A stretch of 64,000 nt of DNA. It comes from Acanthosepion esculentum. Its lineage: Eukaryota > Mollusca > Cephalopoda > Sepiida > Sepiidae. Positions 11,233 through 23,965 of the stretch are shown here, piece after piece (position 1 is the first letter of the stretch; each line of letters starts with the position of its first letter). The notes beneath the pieces were generated by a model, which worked only from the letters and a program-made list of their open reading frames with translations, was not told the origin of the DNA and made no database searches. Location: positions 71,606,824-71,670,823 of the forward strand of contig OZ038485.1 of the NCBI GenBank assembly GCA_964036315.1, in the 5' to 3' direction. A program made the translations under genes and the position numbers.

Positions 11233-13836
11233 TAAAATTCAATATTTTTCAAAACTTTGTAAAACTTAAAATTTGCAATATAACATTGTGAAAACTGTTG
11301 AAACTTGTTGAAATCAATACTTTTCGATCGATAACATATTGATTTTCAATAATTTTATTTGTTTTCTAAATATTTCAATAAGTAAATCAATTTTTCAAAC
11401 AACCGTGTTTAACGTTGAAAAACAAGCCAAAACAGCTTGCTTTTACACCTAAAATTCAATATTTTTCAAAACATTGTAAAACTTAAAATCTGCAATATAA
11501 CTGTGTAAAAACTGTTGAAACTTGTTGAAATCAATACTTTTCGATCGATAACATATCGATTTTCAATAATTTTATTGGTTTCCTAAAGATTTCAATAAGT
11601 AAATCAATTTTTCAAACAACCGTGTTTAACGTTGAAAAAGAAGCCAAAACAGCTTGCTTTTACACCTAAAATTCAATATTTTACAAAACTTTGTAAAACT
11701 TAAAATTTGCAATATAACTGTGTAAAAACTGTTGAAACTTGTTGAAATCAATACTTTTCGATCGATAACATATCGATTTTCAATAATTTTATTGGTTTTC
11801 TAAAGATTTCAATAAGTAAATCAATTTTTCAAACAACCGTGTTTAACTTTGAAAAACAAGCCAAAACAGCTTGCTTTTACACCTAAAATTCAATATTTTT
11901 CAAAACTTTGTAAAACTTAAAATTTGCAATATAACTGTGTAAAAACTGTTGAAACTTGTTGAAATCAATACTTTTGGATCGATAACATATCGATTTTCAA
12001 TAAGTTTATTGGTTTTCTAAATATTTCAATAAGTAAATCAATTTTTCAAACAACCGTGTTTAACGTTGAAAAACAAGCCAAAACAGCTTGCTTTTACACC
12101 TAAAATTCAATATTTTTCAAAACTTTGTAAAACTTAAAATTTGCAATATAACTGTGTGAAAACTGTTGAAACTTGTTGAAATCAATACTTTTCGATCGAT
12201 AACATATCGATTTTCAATAATTTTATTGGTTTTCTAAAGATTTCAATAAGTAAATCAATTTTTCAAACAACCGTGTTTAACGTTGAAAAAGAAGCCAAAA
12301 CAGCTTGCTTTTACAACTAAAATTCAATATTTTTCAAAACTTTGTAAAACTTAAAATTTGCAATATAACTGTGTGAAAACTGTTGAAACTTGTTGAAATC
12401 AATACTTTTCGATCGATAACATATCGATTTTCAATAATTTTATTTGTTTTCTAAATATTTCAATAAGTAAATCAATTTTTCAAACAACCGTGTTTAACGT
12501 TGAAAAACAAGCCAAAACAGCTTGCTTTTACACCTAAAATTCAATATTTTTCAAAACTTTGTAAAACTTAAAATTTGCAATATAACATTGTGAAAACTGT
12601 TGAAACTTGTTGAAATCAATACTTTTCGATCGATAACATATTGATTTTCAATAATTTTATTTGTTTTCTAAAGATTTCAATAAGTAAATCAATTTTTCAA
12701 ACAACCGTGTTTAACGTTGAAAAACAAGCCAAAACAGCTTGCTTTTACACCTAAAATTCAATATTTTTCAAAACATTGTAAAACTTAAAATCTGCAATAT
12801 AACTGTGTAAAAACTGTTGAAACTTGTTGAAATCAATACTTTTCGATCGATAACATATCGATTTTCAATAATTTTATTGGTTTCCTAAAGATTTCAATAA
12901 GTAAATCAATTTTTCAAACAACCGTGTTTAACGTTGAAAAAGAAGCCAAAACAGCTTGCTTTTACACCTAAAATTCAATATTTTACAAAACTTTGTAAAA
13001 CTTAAAATTTGCAATATAACTGTGTAAAAACTGTTGAAACTTGTTGAAATCAATACTTTTCGATCGATAACATATCGATTTTCAATAATTTTATTGGTTT
13101 TCTAAAGATTTCAATAAGTAAATCAATTTTTCAAACAACCGTGTTTAACTTTGAAAAACAAGCCAAAACAGCTTGCTTTTACACCTAAAATTCAATATTT
13201 TTCAAAACTTTGTAAAACTTAAAATTTGCAATATAACTGTGTAAAAACTGTTGAAACTTGTTGAAATCAATACTTTTGGATCGATAACATATCGATTTTC
13301 AATAAGTTTATTGGTTTTCTAAATATTTCAATAAGTAAATCAATTTTTCAAACAACCGTGTTTAACGTTGAAAAACAAGCCAAAACAGCTTGCTTTTACA
13401 CCTAAAATTCAATATTTTTCAAAACTTTGTAAAACTTAAAATTTGCAATATAACTGTGTGAAAACTGTTGAAACTTGTTGAAATCAATACTTTTCGATCG
13501 ATAACATATCGATTTTCAATAATTTTATTGGTTTTCTAAAGATTTCAATAAGTAAATCAATTTTTCAAACAACCGTGTTTAACGTTGAAAAAGAAGCCAA
13601 AACAGCTTGCTTTTACAACTAAAATTCAATATTTTTCAAAACTTTGTAAAACTTAAAATTTGCAATATAACTGTGTGAAAACTGTTGAAACTTGTTGAAA
13701 TCAATACTTTTCGATCGATAACATATCGATTTTCAATAATTTTATTTGTTTTCTAAATATTTCAATAAGTAAATCAATTTTTCAAACAACCGTGTTTAAC
13801 GTTGAAAAACAAGCCAAAACAGCTTGCTTTTACACC
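11233..13836. repeat. Two copies of a 1302-bp 6-mer HOR
   Basis: Copy 1 is 11233-12534 and copy 2 is 12535-13836, each six monomers of 217 bp. Rare markers all recur at 1302 bp: AACATTGTG (11283 and 12585), GGTTTCCTAAAG (TCCT at 11581 and 12883), TTTAACTTTG (near 11844 and 13146), CTTTTGGATC (11971 and 13273) and TACAACTAAA (12312 and 13614). Even damaged dyad arms (TATTGAT near 11336 and 12638) are copied, so the duplication is recent. One clear difference is CTAAATATT in copy 1 against CTAAAGATT in copy 2, near 11368 and 12670. This block is dominated by the GTGTG or GTGTA class at positions 54-58. Confidence 0.93.
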
Positions 13837-16800
13837 TAAAATTCAATATTTTTCAAAACTTTGTAAAACTTAAAATTTGCAATAAAACTGTGTGAAAACT
13901 GTTGAAACTTGTTGAAATCAATACTTTTCGATCGATAACATATCGATTTTCAATAATTTTATTGGTTTTCTAAAGATTTCAATAAGTAAATCAATTTTTC
14001 AAACAACTGTGTTTAACGTTGAAAAAGAAGCCAAAACATCTTGCTTTTACACCTAAAATTCAATATTTTACAAAACTTTGTAAAACTTAAAATTTGCAAT
14101 ATAACTGTGTAAAAACTGTTGAAACTTGTTGAAATCAATACTTTTCGATCGATAACATATCGATTTTCAATAATTTTATTGGTTTTCTAAAGATTTCAAT
14201 AAGTAAATCAATTTTTCAAACAACCGTGTTTAACGTTGAAAAACAAGCCAAAACAGCTTGCTTTTACACCTAAAATTCAATATTTTTCAAAACTTTGTAA
14301 AACTTAAAATTTGCAATATAACTGTGTGAAAACTGTTGAAACTTGTTGAAATCAATACTTTTCGATCGATAACATATCGATTTTCAATAATTTTATTGGT
14401 TTTCTAAAGATTTCAATAAGTAAATCAATTTTTCAAACAACCGTGTTTAACGTTGAAAAAGAAGCCAAAACAGCTTGCTTTTACACCTAAAATTCAATAT
14501 TTTTCAAAACTTTGTAAAACTTAAAATTTGCAATATAACTGTGTGAAAACTGTTGAAACTTGTTGAAATCAATACTTTTCGATCGATAACATATCGATTT
14601 TCAATAATTTTATTGGTTTTCTAAAGATTTCAATAAGTAAATCAATTTTTCAAACAACCGTGTTTAACGTTGAAAAACAAGCCAAAACAGCTTGCTTTTA
14701 CACCTAAAATTCAATATTTTTCAAAACTTTCTAAAACTTAAAATTTGCAATATAACTGTGTGAAAACTGTTGAAACTTGTTGAAATCAATACTTTTCGAT
14801 CGATAACATATCGATTTTCAATAATTGTATTGGTTTTCTAAAGATTTCAATAAGTAAGTCAATTTTTCATACAGTTTAACGTTGAAAAACAAACCAAAAC
14901 AGCTTGCTTTTACACCTAAAATTCAATATTTTTCAAAACTTTGTAAAACTTAAAATTTGCAATATAACTTTGTGAAAACTGTTGAAACATGCTGAAATCA
15001 ATACTTTTCGATCGATAACATATCGATTTTCAATAATTTTATTGGTTTTCTAAAGATTTCAATAAGTAAATCAATTTTTCAAACAACCGTGTTTAACGTT
15101 GAAAAACAAGCCAAAACAGCTTGCTTTTACACCTAAAATTCAATATTTTTCAAAACTTTGTAAAACTTAAAATTTGCAATATAACTTTGTGAAAACTGTT
15201 GAAACATGCTGAAATCAATACTTTTCGATTGATAACATATCGATTTTCAGTAATTTTATTGGTTTTCTAAAGATTTCAATAAGTAAATCAATTTTTCAAA
15301 CAACCGTGTTTAACGTTGAAAAACAAGGCAAAACAGCTTGCTTTTACACCTAAAATTCAATATTTTTCAAAACTTTGTAAAACTTAAAATTTGCAATATA
15401 ACTTTGTGAAAACTGTTGAAACATGTTGAAATCAATACTTTTCGATCGATAACATGTCGATTTTCAATAATTTTATTGGTTTTCTAAAGATTTCAATAAG
15501 TAAGTCAATTTTTCATACAGTTTAACGTTGAAAAACAAGCCAAAAAAGCTTGCTTTTACACCTAAAATTCAATATTTTTCAAAACTTTGTAAAACTTAAA
15601 ACTTGCAATATAACTTTGTGAAAACTGTTGAAACATGCTGAAATCAATACTTTTCGATCGATAACATATCGATTTTCAATAATTTTATTGGTTTTCTAAA
15701 GATTTCAATAAGTAAGTCAATTTTTCATACAGTTTAACGTTGAAAAACAAGCCAAAAAAGCTTGCTTTTACACCTAAAATTCAATATTTTTCAAAACTTT
15801 GTAAAACTTAAAATTTGCAATATAACTGTGTAAAAACTGTTGAAACTTGTTGAAATCAATACTTTTCGATCGATAACATATCGATTTTCAATAATTTTAT
15901 TGGTTTTCTAAAGATTTCAATAAGTAAATCAATTTTTCAAACAACCGTGTTTAACGTTGAAAAACAAGCCAAAACAGCTTGCTTTTACACCTAAAATTCA
16001 ATATTTTTCAAAACTTTGTAAAACTTAAAATTTGCAATAAAACTGTGTGAAAACTGTTGAAACTTGTTGAAATCAATACTTTTCGATCGATAACATATCG
16101 ATTTTCAATAATTTTATTGGTTTTCTAAAGATTTCAATAAGTAAATCAATTTTTCAAACAACTGTGTTTAACGTTGAAAAAGAAGCCAAAACATCTTGCT
16201 TTTACACCTAAAATTCAATATTTTTCAAAACTTTGTAAAACTTAAAATTTGCAATATAACTTTGTGAAAACTGTTGAAACTTGTTGAAATCAATACTTTT
16301 CGATCGATAACATATCGATTTTCAATAATTTTATTGGTTTTCTAAATATTTCAATAAGTAAATCAATTTTTCAAACAACCGTGTTTAACGTTGAAAAACA
16401 AGCCAAAACAGCTTGCTTTTACACCTAAAATTCAATATTTTTCAAAACTTTGTAAAACTTAAAATTTGCAATATAACTTTGTGAAAACTGTTGAAACTTG
16501 TTGAAATCAATACTTTTCGATCGATAACATATCGATTTTCAATAATTTTATTGGTTTTCTAAAGATTTCAATAAGTAAATCAATTTTTCATACAGTTTAA
16601 CGTTGAAAAACAAACCAAAACAGCTTTCTTTTACACCTAAAATTCAATATTTTTCAAAACTTTGTAAAACTTAAAATTTGCAATATAACTTTGTGAAAAC
16701 TGTTGAAACTTGTTGAAATCAATACTTTTCGATCGATAACATATCGATTTTCAATAATTTTATTGGTTTTCTAAAGATTTCAATAAGTAAATCAATTTTT

Positions 16801-18146
16801 CAAACAACCGTGTTTAACGTTGAAAAACAAGCCAAAACAGCTTGCTTTTACACCTAAAATTCAATATTTTTCAAAACTTTGTAAAACTTAAAATTTGCAA
16901 TATAACTTTGTGAAAACTGTTGAAACATGCTGAAATCAATACTTTTCGATCGATAACATATCGATTTTCAATAATTTTATTGGTTTTCTAAAGATTTCAA
17001 TAAGTAAGTCAATTTTTCATACAGTTTAACGTTGAAAAACAAACCAAAACAGCTTGCTTTTACACCTAAAATTCAATATTTTTCAAAACTTTGTAAAACT
17101 TAAAATTTGCAATATAACTTTGTGAAAACTGTTGAAACTTGTTGAAATCAATACTTTTCGATCGATAACATATCGATTTTCAATAATTTTATTGGTTTTC
17201 TAAATATTTCAATAAGTAAATCAATTTTTCAAATAACCGTGTTTAACGTTGAAAAACAAGCCAAAACAGCTTGCTTTTACACCTAAAATTCAATATTTTT
17301 CAAAACTTTGTAAAACTTAAAATTTGCAATATAACTTTGTGAAAACTGTTGAAACTTGTTGAAATCAATACTTTTCGATCGATAACATATCGATTTTCAA
17401 TAATTTTATTGGTTTTCTAAATATTTCAATAAGTAAATCAATTTTTCAAACAACCGTGTTTAACGTTGAAAAACAAGCCAAAACAGCTTGCTTTTACACC
17501 TAAAATTCAATATTTTTCAAAACTTTGTAAAACTTAAAATTTGCAATATAACTTTGTGAAAACTGTTGAAACTTGTTGAAATCAATACTTTTCGATCGAT
17601 AACATATCGATTTTCAATAATTTTATTGGTTTTCTAAAGATTTCAATAAGTAAATCAATTTTTCAAACAACCGTGTTTAACGTTGAAAAAGAAGCCAAAA
17701 CAGCTTGCTTTTACACCTAAAATTCAATATTTTTCAAAACTTTGTAAAACTTAAAATTTGCAATATAACTTTGTGAAAACTGTTGAAACATGCTGAAATC
17801 AATACCTTTCGATCGATAACATATCGATTTTCAATAATTTTATTGGTTTTCTAAAGATTTCAATAAGTAAATCAATTTTTCAAACAACCGTGTTTAACGT
17901 TGAAAAAGAAGCCAAAACAGCTTGCTTTTACACCTAAAATTCAATATTTTTCAAAACTTTGTAAAACTTAAAATTTGCAATATAACTTTGTGAAAACTGT
18001 TGAAACATGCTGAAATCAATACTTTTCGATCGATAACATATCGATTTTCAATAATTTTATTGGTTTTCTAAAGATTTCAATAAGTAAGTCAATTTTTCAT
18101 ACAGTTTAACGTTGAAAAACAAACCAAAACAGCTTGCTTTTACACC
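13837..18146. repeat. Mixed block with a 2155-bp spaced duplicate monomer
   Basis: The block begins with GTGTG-class monomers, changes to 212-bp and ATG-CTG monomers from about 14860, and returns briefly to the GTGTG class near 15830-16200. A distinctive monomer (AATAAAACTG, CAACTGTG, AACATCTT) starts at 13837 and again at 15992, 2155 bp apart (ten monomers, three of them short), but its neighbours do not match, so only about one monomer is shared. Two 212-bp copies near 15511 and 15726 have CAAGCC and AAAAAAGC instead of the usual CAAACC, an intermediate form. The last part, from about 16200, is made of classes found in the 12-mer HOR. Confidence 0.7.
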
Positions 18147-20735
18147 TAAAATTCAATATTTTTCAAAACTTTGTAAAACTTAAAATTTGCAATATAACTT
18201 TGTGAAAACTGTTGAAACTTGTTGAAATCAATACTTTTCGATCGATAACATATCGATTTTCAATAATTTTATTGGTTTTCTAAAGATTTCAATGAGTAAA
18301 TCAATTTTTCAAACAACCGTGTTTAACGTTGAAAAACAAGCCAAAACAGCTTGCTTTTACACCTAAAATTCAATATTTTTCAAACCTTTGTAAAACTTAA
18401 AATTTGCAATATAACTTTGTGAAAACTGTTGAAACATGCTGAAATCAATACTTTTCGATCGATAACATATCGATTTTCAATAATTTTATTGGTTTTCTAA
18501 AGATTTCAATAAGTAAGTCAATTTTTCATACAGTTTAACGTTGAAAAACAAACCAAAACAGCTTTCTTTTACACCTAAAATTCAATATTTTTCAAAACAT
18601 TGTAAAACTTAAAATTTGCAATATAACTTTGTGAAAACTGTTGAAACTTGTTGAAATCAATACTTTTCGATCGATAACATATCGATTTTCAATAATTTTA
18701 TTGGTTTTCTAAAGATTTCAATAAGTAAATCAATTTTTCAAACAACCGTGTTTAACGTTGAAAAACAAGCCAAAACAGCTTGCTTTTACACCTAAAATTC
18801 AATATTTTTCAAAACTTTGTAAAACTTAAAATTTGCAATATAACTTTGTGAAAACTGTTGAAACTTGTTGAAATCAATACTTTTCGATCGATAACATATC
18901 GATTTTCAATAATTTTATTGTTTTTCTAAAGATTTCAATAAGTAAATCAATTTTTCAAACAATCGTGTTTAACGTTGAAAAACAAGCCAAAACAGCTTGC
19001 TTTTACACCTAAAATTCAATATTTTTCAAAACTTTGTAAAACTTAAAATTTGCAATATAACTTTGTGAAAACTGTTGAAACTTGTTGAAATCAATACTTT
19101 TCGATCGATAACATATCGATTTTCAATAATTTTATTGGTTTTCTAAAGATTTCAATAAGTAAATCAATTTTTCAAACAATCGTGTTTAACGTTGAAAAAC
19201 AAGCCAAAACAGCTTGCTTTTACACCTAAAATTCAATATTTTACAAAACTTTGTAAAACTTAAAATTTGCAATATAACTTTGTGAAAACTGTTGAAACTT
19301 GTTGAAATCAATAGTTTTCGATCGATAACATATCGATTTTCAATAATTTTATTGGTTTTCTAAAGATTTCAATAAGTAAATCAATTTTTCAAACAACCGT
19401 GTTTAACGTTGAAAAACAAGCCAAAACAGCTTGCTTTTACACCTAAAATTCAATATTTTTCAAAACTTCGTAAAACTTAAAATTTGCAATATAACTTTGT
19501 GAAAACTGTTGAAACTTGTTGAAATCAATACTTTTCGATCGATAACATATCGATTTTCAATAATTTTATTGGTTTTCTAAAGATTTCAATAAGTAAGTCA
19601 ATTTTTCATACAGTTTAACGTTGAAAAACAAACCAAAACAGCTTGCTTTTACACCTAAAATTCAATATTTTTCAAAACTTTGTAAAACTTAAAATTTGCA
19701 ATATAACTTTGTGAAAACTGTTGAAACTTGTTGAAATCAATACTTTTCGATCGATAACATATCGATTTTCAATAATTTTATTGGTTTTCTAAATATTTCA
19801 ATAAGTAAATCAATTTTTCAAACAACCGTGTTTAACGTTGAAAAACAAGCCAAAACAGCTTGCTTTTACACCTAAAATTCAATATTTTTCAAAACTTTGT
19901 AAAACTTAAAATTTGCAATATAACTTTGTGAAAACTGTTGAAACTTGTTGAAATCAATACTTTTCGATCGATAACATATCGATTTTCAATAATTTTATTG
20001 GTTTTCTAAAGATTTCAATAAGTAAATCAATTTTTCAAACAACCGTGTTTAACGTTGAAAAAGAAGCCAAAACAGCTTGCTTTTACACCTAAAATTCAAT
20101 ATTTTACAAAACTTTGTAAAACTTAAAATTTGCAATATAACTTTGTGAAAACTGTTGAAACTTGTTGAAATCAATACTTTTCGATCGATAACATATCGAT
20201 TTTCAATAATTTTATTGGTTTTCTAAAGATTTCAATAAGTAAATCAATTTTTCAAACAACCGTGTTTAACGTTGAAAAACAAGCCAAAACAGCTTGCTTT
20301 TACACCTAAAATTCAATATTTTTCAAAACTTTGTAAAACTTAAAATTTGCAATATAACTTTGTGAAAACTGTTGAAACATGCTGAAATCAATACTTTTCG
20401 ATCGATAACATATCGATTTTCAATAATTTTATTGGTTTTCTAAAGATTTCAATAAGTAAATCAATTTTTCAAACAACCGTGTTTAACGTTGAAAAAGAAG
20501 CCAAAACAGCTTGCTTTTACACCTAAAATTCAATATTTTTCAAAACTTTGTAAAACTTAAAATTTGCAATATAACTTTGTGAAAACTGTTGAAACATGCT
20601 GAAATCAATACTTTTCGATCGATAACATATCGATTTTCAATAATTTTATTGGTTTTCTAAAGATTTCAATAAGTAAGTCAATTTTTCATACAGTTTAACG
20701 TTGAAAAACAAACCAAAACAGCTTGCTTTTACACC
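18147..20735. repeat. 12-mer HOR copy 1 (2589 bp)
   Basis: Twelve monomers, nine of 217 bp and three of 212 bp. The order of classes is: ATGAG marker (18294); CAAACCTTTG with ATG-CTG, short, and CTTTCTTTT; a copy with AACATTG; GTTTTTC with CAATCG; CAATCG; TTTTACAAAAC with AATAG; AACTTCG, short; CTAAATATT; GAAGCC; TTTTACAAAAC; ATG-CTG with GAAGCC; ATG-CTG, short. The same order appears in copies 3 and 4. The AACATTG in its third monomer (18597) is private to this copy. Confidence 0.92.
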
Positions 20736-23700
20736 TAAAATTCAATATTTTTCAAAACTTTGTAAAACTTAAAATTTGCAATATAACTTTGTGAAAACTG
20801 TTGAAACTTGTTGAAATCAATACTTTTCGATCGATAACATATCGATTTTCAATAATTTTATTGGTTTTCTAAAGATTTCAATGAGTAAATCAATTTTTCA
20901 AACAACCGTGTTTAACGTTGAAAAACAAGCCAAAACAGCTTGCTTTTACACCTAAAATTCAATATTTTTCAAACCTTTGTAAAACTTAAAATTTGCAATA
21001 TAACTTTGTGAAAACTGTTGAAACATGCTGAAATCAATACTTTTCGATCGATAACATATCGATTTTCAATAATTTTATTGGTTTTCTAAAGATTTCAATA
21101 AGTAAATCAATTTTTCAAACAACCGTGTTTAACGTTGAAAAAGAAGCCAAAACAGCTTGCTTTTACACCTAAAATTCAATATTTTTCAAAACTTTGTAAA
21201 ACTTAAAATTTGCAATATAACTTTGTGAAAACTGTTGAAACATGCTGAAATCAATACTTTTCGATCGATAACATATCGATTTTCAATAATTTTATTGGTT
21301 TTCTAAAGATTTCAATAAGTAAGTCAATTTTTCATACAGTTTAACGTTGAAAAACAAACCAAAACAGCTTTCTTTTACACCTAAAATTCAATATTTTTCA
21401 AAACTTTGTAAAACTTAAAATTTGCAATATAACTTTGTGAAAACTGTTGAAACTTGTTGAAATCAATACTTTTCGATCGATAACATATCGATTTTCAATA
21501 ATTTTATTGGTTTTCTAAAGATTTCAATAAGTAAATCAATTTTTCAAACAACCGTGTTTAACGTTGAAAAACAAGCCAAAACAGCTTGCTTTTACACCTA
21601 AAATTCAATATTTTTCAAAACTTTGTAAAACTTAAAATTTGCAATATAACTTTGTGAAAACTGTTGAAACTTGTTGAAATCAATACTTTTCGATCGATAA
21701 CATATCGATTTTCAATAATTTTATTGTTTTTCTAAAGATTTCAATAAGTAAATCAATTTTTCAAACAATCGTGTTTAACGTTGAAAAACAAGCCAAAACA
21801 GCTTGCTTTTACACCTAAAATTCAATATTTTTCAAAACTTTGTAAAACTTAAAATTTGCAATATAACTTTGTGAAAACTGTTGAAACTTGTTGAAATCAA
21901 TACTTTTCGATCGATAACATATCGATTTTCAATAATTTTATTGGTTTTCTAAAGATTTCAATAAGTAAGTCAATTTTTCATACAGTTTAACGTTGAAAAA
22001 CAAACCAAAACAGCTTGCTTTTACACCTAAAATTCAATATTTTTCAAAACTTTGTAAAACTTAAAATTTGCAATATAACTTTGAGAAAACTGTTGAAACT
22101 TGTTGAAATCAATACTTTTCGATCGATAACATATCGATTTTCAATAATTTTATTGGTTTTCTAAATATTTCAATAAGTAAATCAATTTTTCAAACAACCG
22201 TGTTTAACGTTGAAAAACAAGCCAAAACAGCTTGCTTTTACACCTAAAATTCAATATTTTTCAAAACTTTGTAAAACTTAAAATTTGCAATATAACTTTG
22301 TGAAAACTGTTGAAACATGCTGAAATCAATACTTTTCGATCGATAACATATCGATTTTCAATAATTTTATTGGTTTTCTAAAGATTTCAATAAGTAAATC
22401 AATTTTTCAAACAACCGTGTTTAACGTTGAAAAAGAAGCCAAAACAGCTTGCTTTTACACCTAAAATTCAATATTTTTCAAAACTTTGTAAAACTTAAAA
22501 TTTGCAATATAACTTTGTGAAAACTGTTGAAACATGCTGAAATCAATACTTTTCGATCGATAACATATCGATTTTCAATAATTTTATTGGTTTTCTAAAG
22601 ATTTCAATAAGTAAGTCAATTTTTCATACAGTTTAACGTTGAAAAACAAACCAAAACAGCTTGCTTTTACACCTAAAATTCAATATTTTTCAAAACTTTG
22701 TAAAACTTAAAATTTGCAATATAACTTTGTGAAAACTGTTGAAACTTGTTGAAATCAATACTTTTCGATCGATAACATATCGATTTTCAATAATTTTATT
22801 GGTTTTCTAAAGATTTCAATAAGTAAATCAATTTTTCAAACAACCGTGTTTAACGTTGAAAAACAAGCCAAAACAGCTTGCTTTTACACCTAAAATTCAA
22901 TATTTTTCAAAACTTTGTAAAACTTAAAATTTGCAATATAACTTTGTGAAAACTGTTGAAACTTGTTGAAATCAATACTTTTCGATCGATAACATATCGA
23001 TTTTCAATAATTTTATTGTTTTTCTAAAGATTTCAATAAGTAAATCAATTTTTCAAACAATCGTGTTTAACGTTGAAAAACAAGCCAAAACAGCTTGCTT
23101 TTACACCTAAAATTCAATATTTTTCAAAACTTTGTAAAACTTAAAATTTGCAATATAACTTTGTGAAAACTGTTGAAACTTGTTGAAATCAATACTTTTC
23201 GATCGATAACATATCGATTTTCAATAATTTTATTGGTTTTCTAAAGATTTCAATAAGTAAGTCAATTTTTCATACAGTTTAACGTTGAAAAACAAACCAA
23301 AACAGCTTGCTTTTACACCTAAAATTCAATATTTTTCAAAACTTTGTAAAACTTAAAATTTGCAATATAACTTTGTGAAAACTGTTGAAACTTGTTGAAA
23401 TCAATACTTTTCGATCGATAACATATCGATTTTCAATAATTTTATTGGTTTTCTAAATATTTCAATAAGTAAATCAATTTTTCAAACAACCGTGTTTAAC
23501 GTTGAAAAACAAGCCAAAACAGCTTGCTTTTACACCTAAAATTCAATATTTTTCAAAACTTTGTAAAACTTAAAATTTGCAATATAACTTTGTGAAAACT
23601 GTTGAAACATGCTGAAATCAATACTTTTCGATCGATAACATATCGATTTTCAATAATTTTATTGGTTTTCTAAAGATTTCAATAAGTAAATCAATTTTTC

Positions 23701-23965
23701 AAACAACCGTGTTTAACGTTGAAAAAGAAGCCAAAACAGCTTGCTTTTACACCTAAAATTCAATATTTTTCAAAACTTTGTAAAACTTAAAATTTGCAAT
23801 ATAACTTTGTGAAAACTGTTGAAACATGCTGAAATCAATACTTTTCGATCGATAACATATCGATTTTCAATAATTTTATTGGTTTTCTAAAGATTTCAAT
23901 AAGTAAGTCAATTTTTCATACAGTTTAACGTTGAAAAACAAACCAAAACAGCTTGCTTTTACACC
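20736..23965. repeat. HOR copy 2, 15-mer version (3230 bp)
   Basis: The interval between ATGAG markers 20883 and 24113 is 3230 bp, which equals ten 217-bp and five 212-bp monomers. It begins like the 12-mer but has an extra ATG-CTG/GAAGCC monomer after the CAAACCTTTG marker. Inside it a 6-monomer piece (1292 bp) is itself duplicated, as shown by the GTTTTTC markers at 21726 and 23018. It lacks the TTTTACAAAAC and AACTTCG monomers of the 12-mer. The first half strongly resembles 29144 to about 30600, so two HOR versions are interleaved. Confidence 0.85.

Noticed and set aside
13837..16208. True 2155-bp HOR at 13.8-16.2 kb
   Set aside because: Only one distinctive monomer recurs at this distance; neighbouring monomers differ, so it is a single dispersed copy and not an HOR. 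The equal number for the 10-mer at 59 kb is coincidental (ten monomers with three short).
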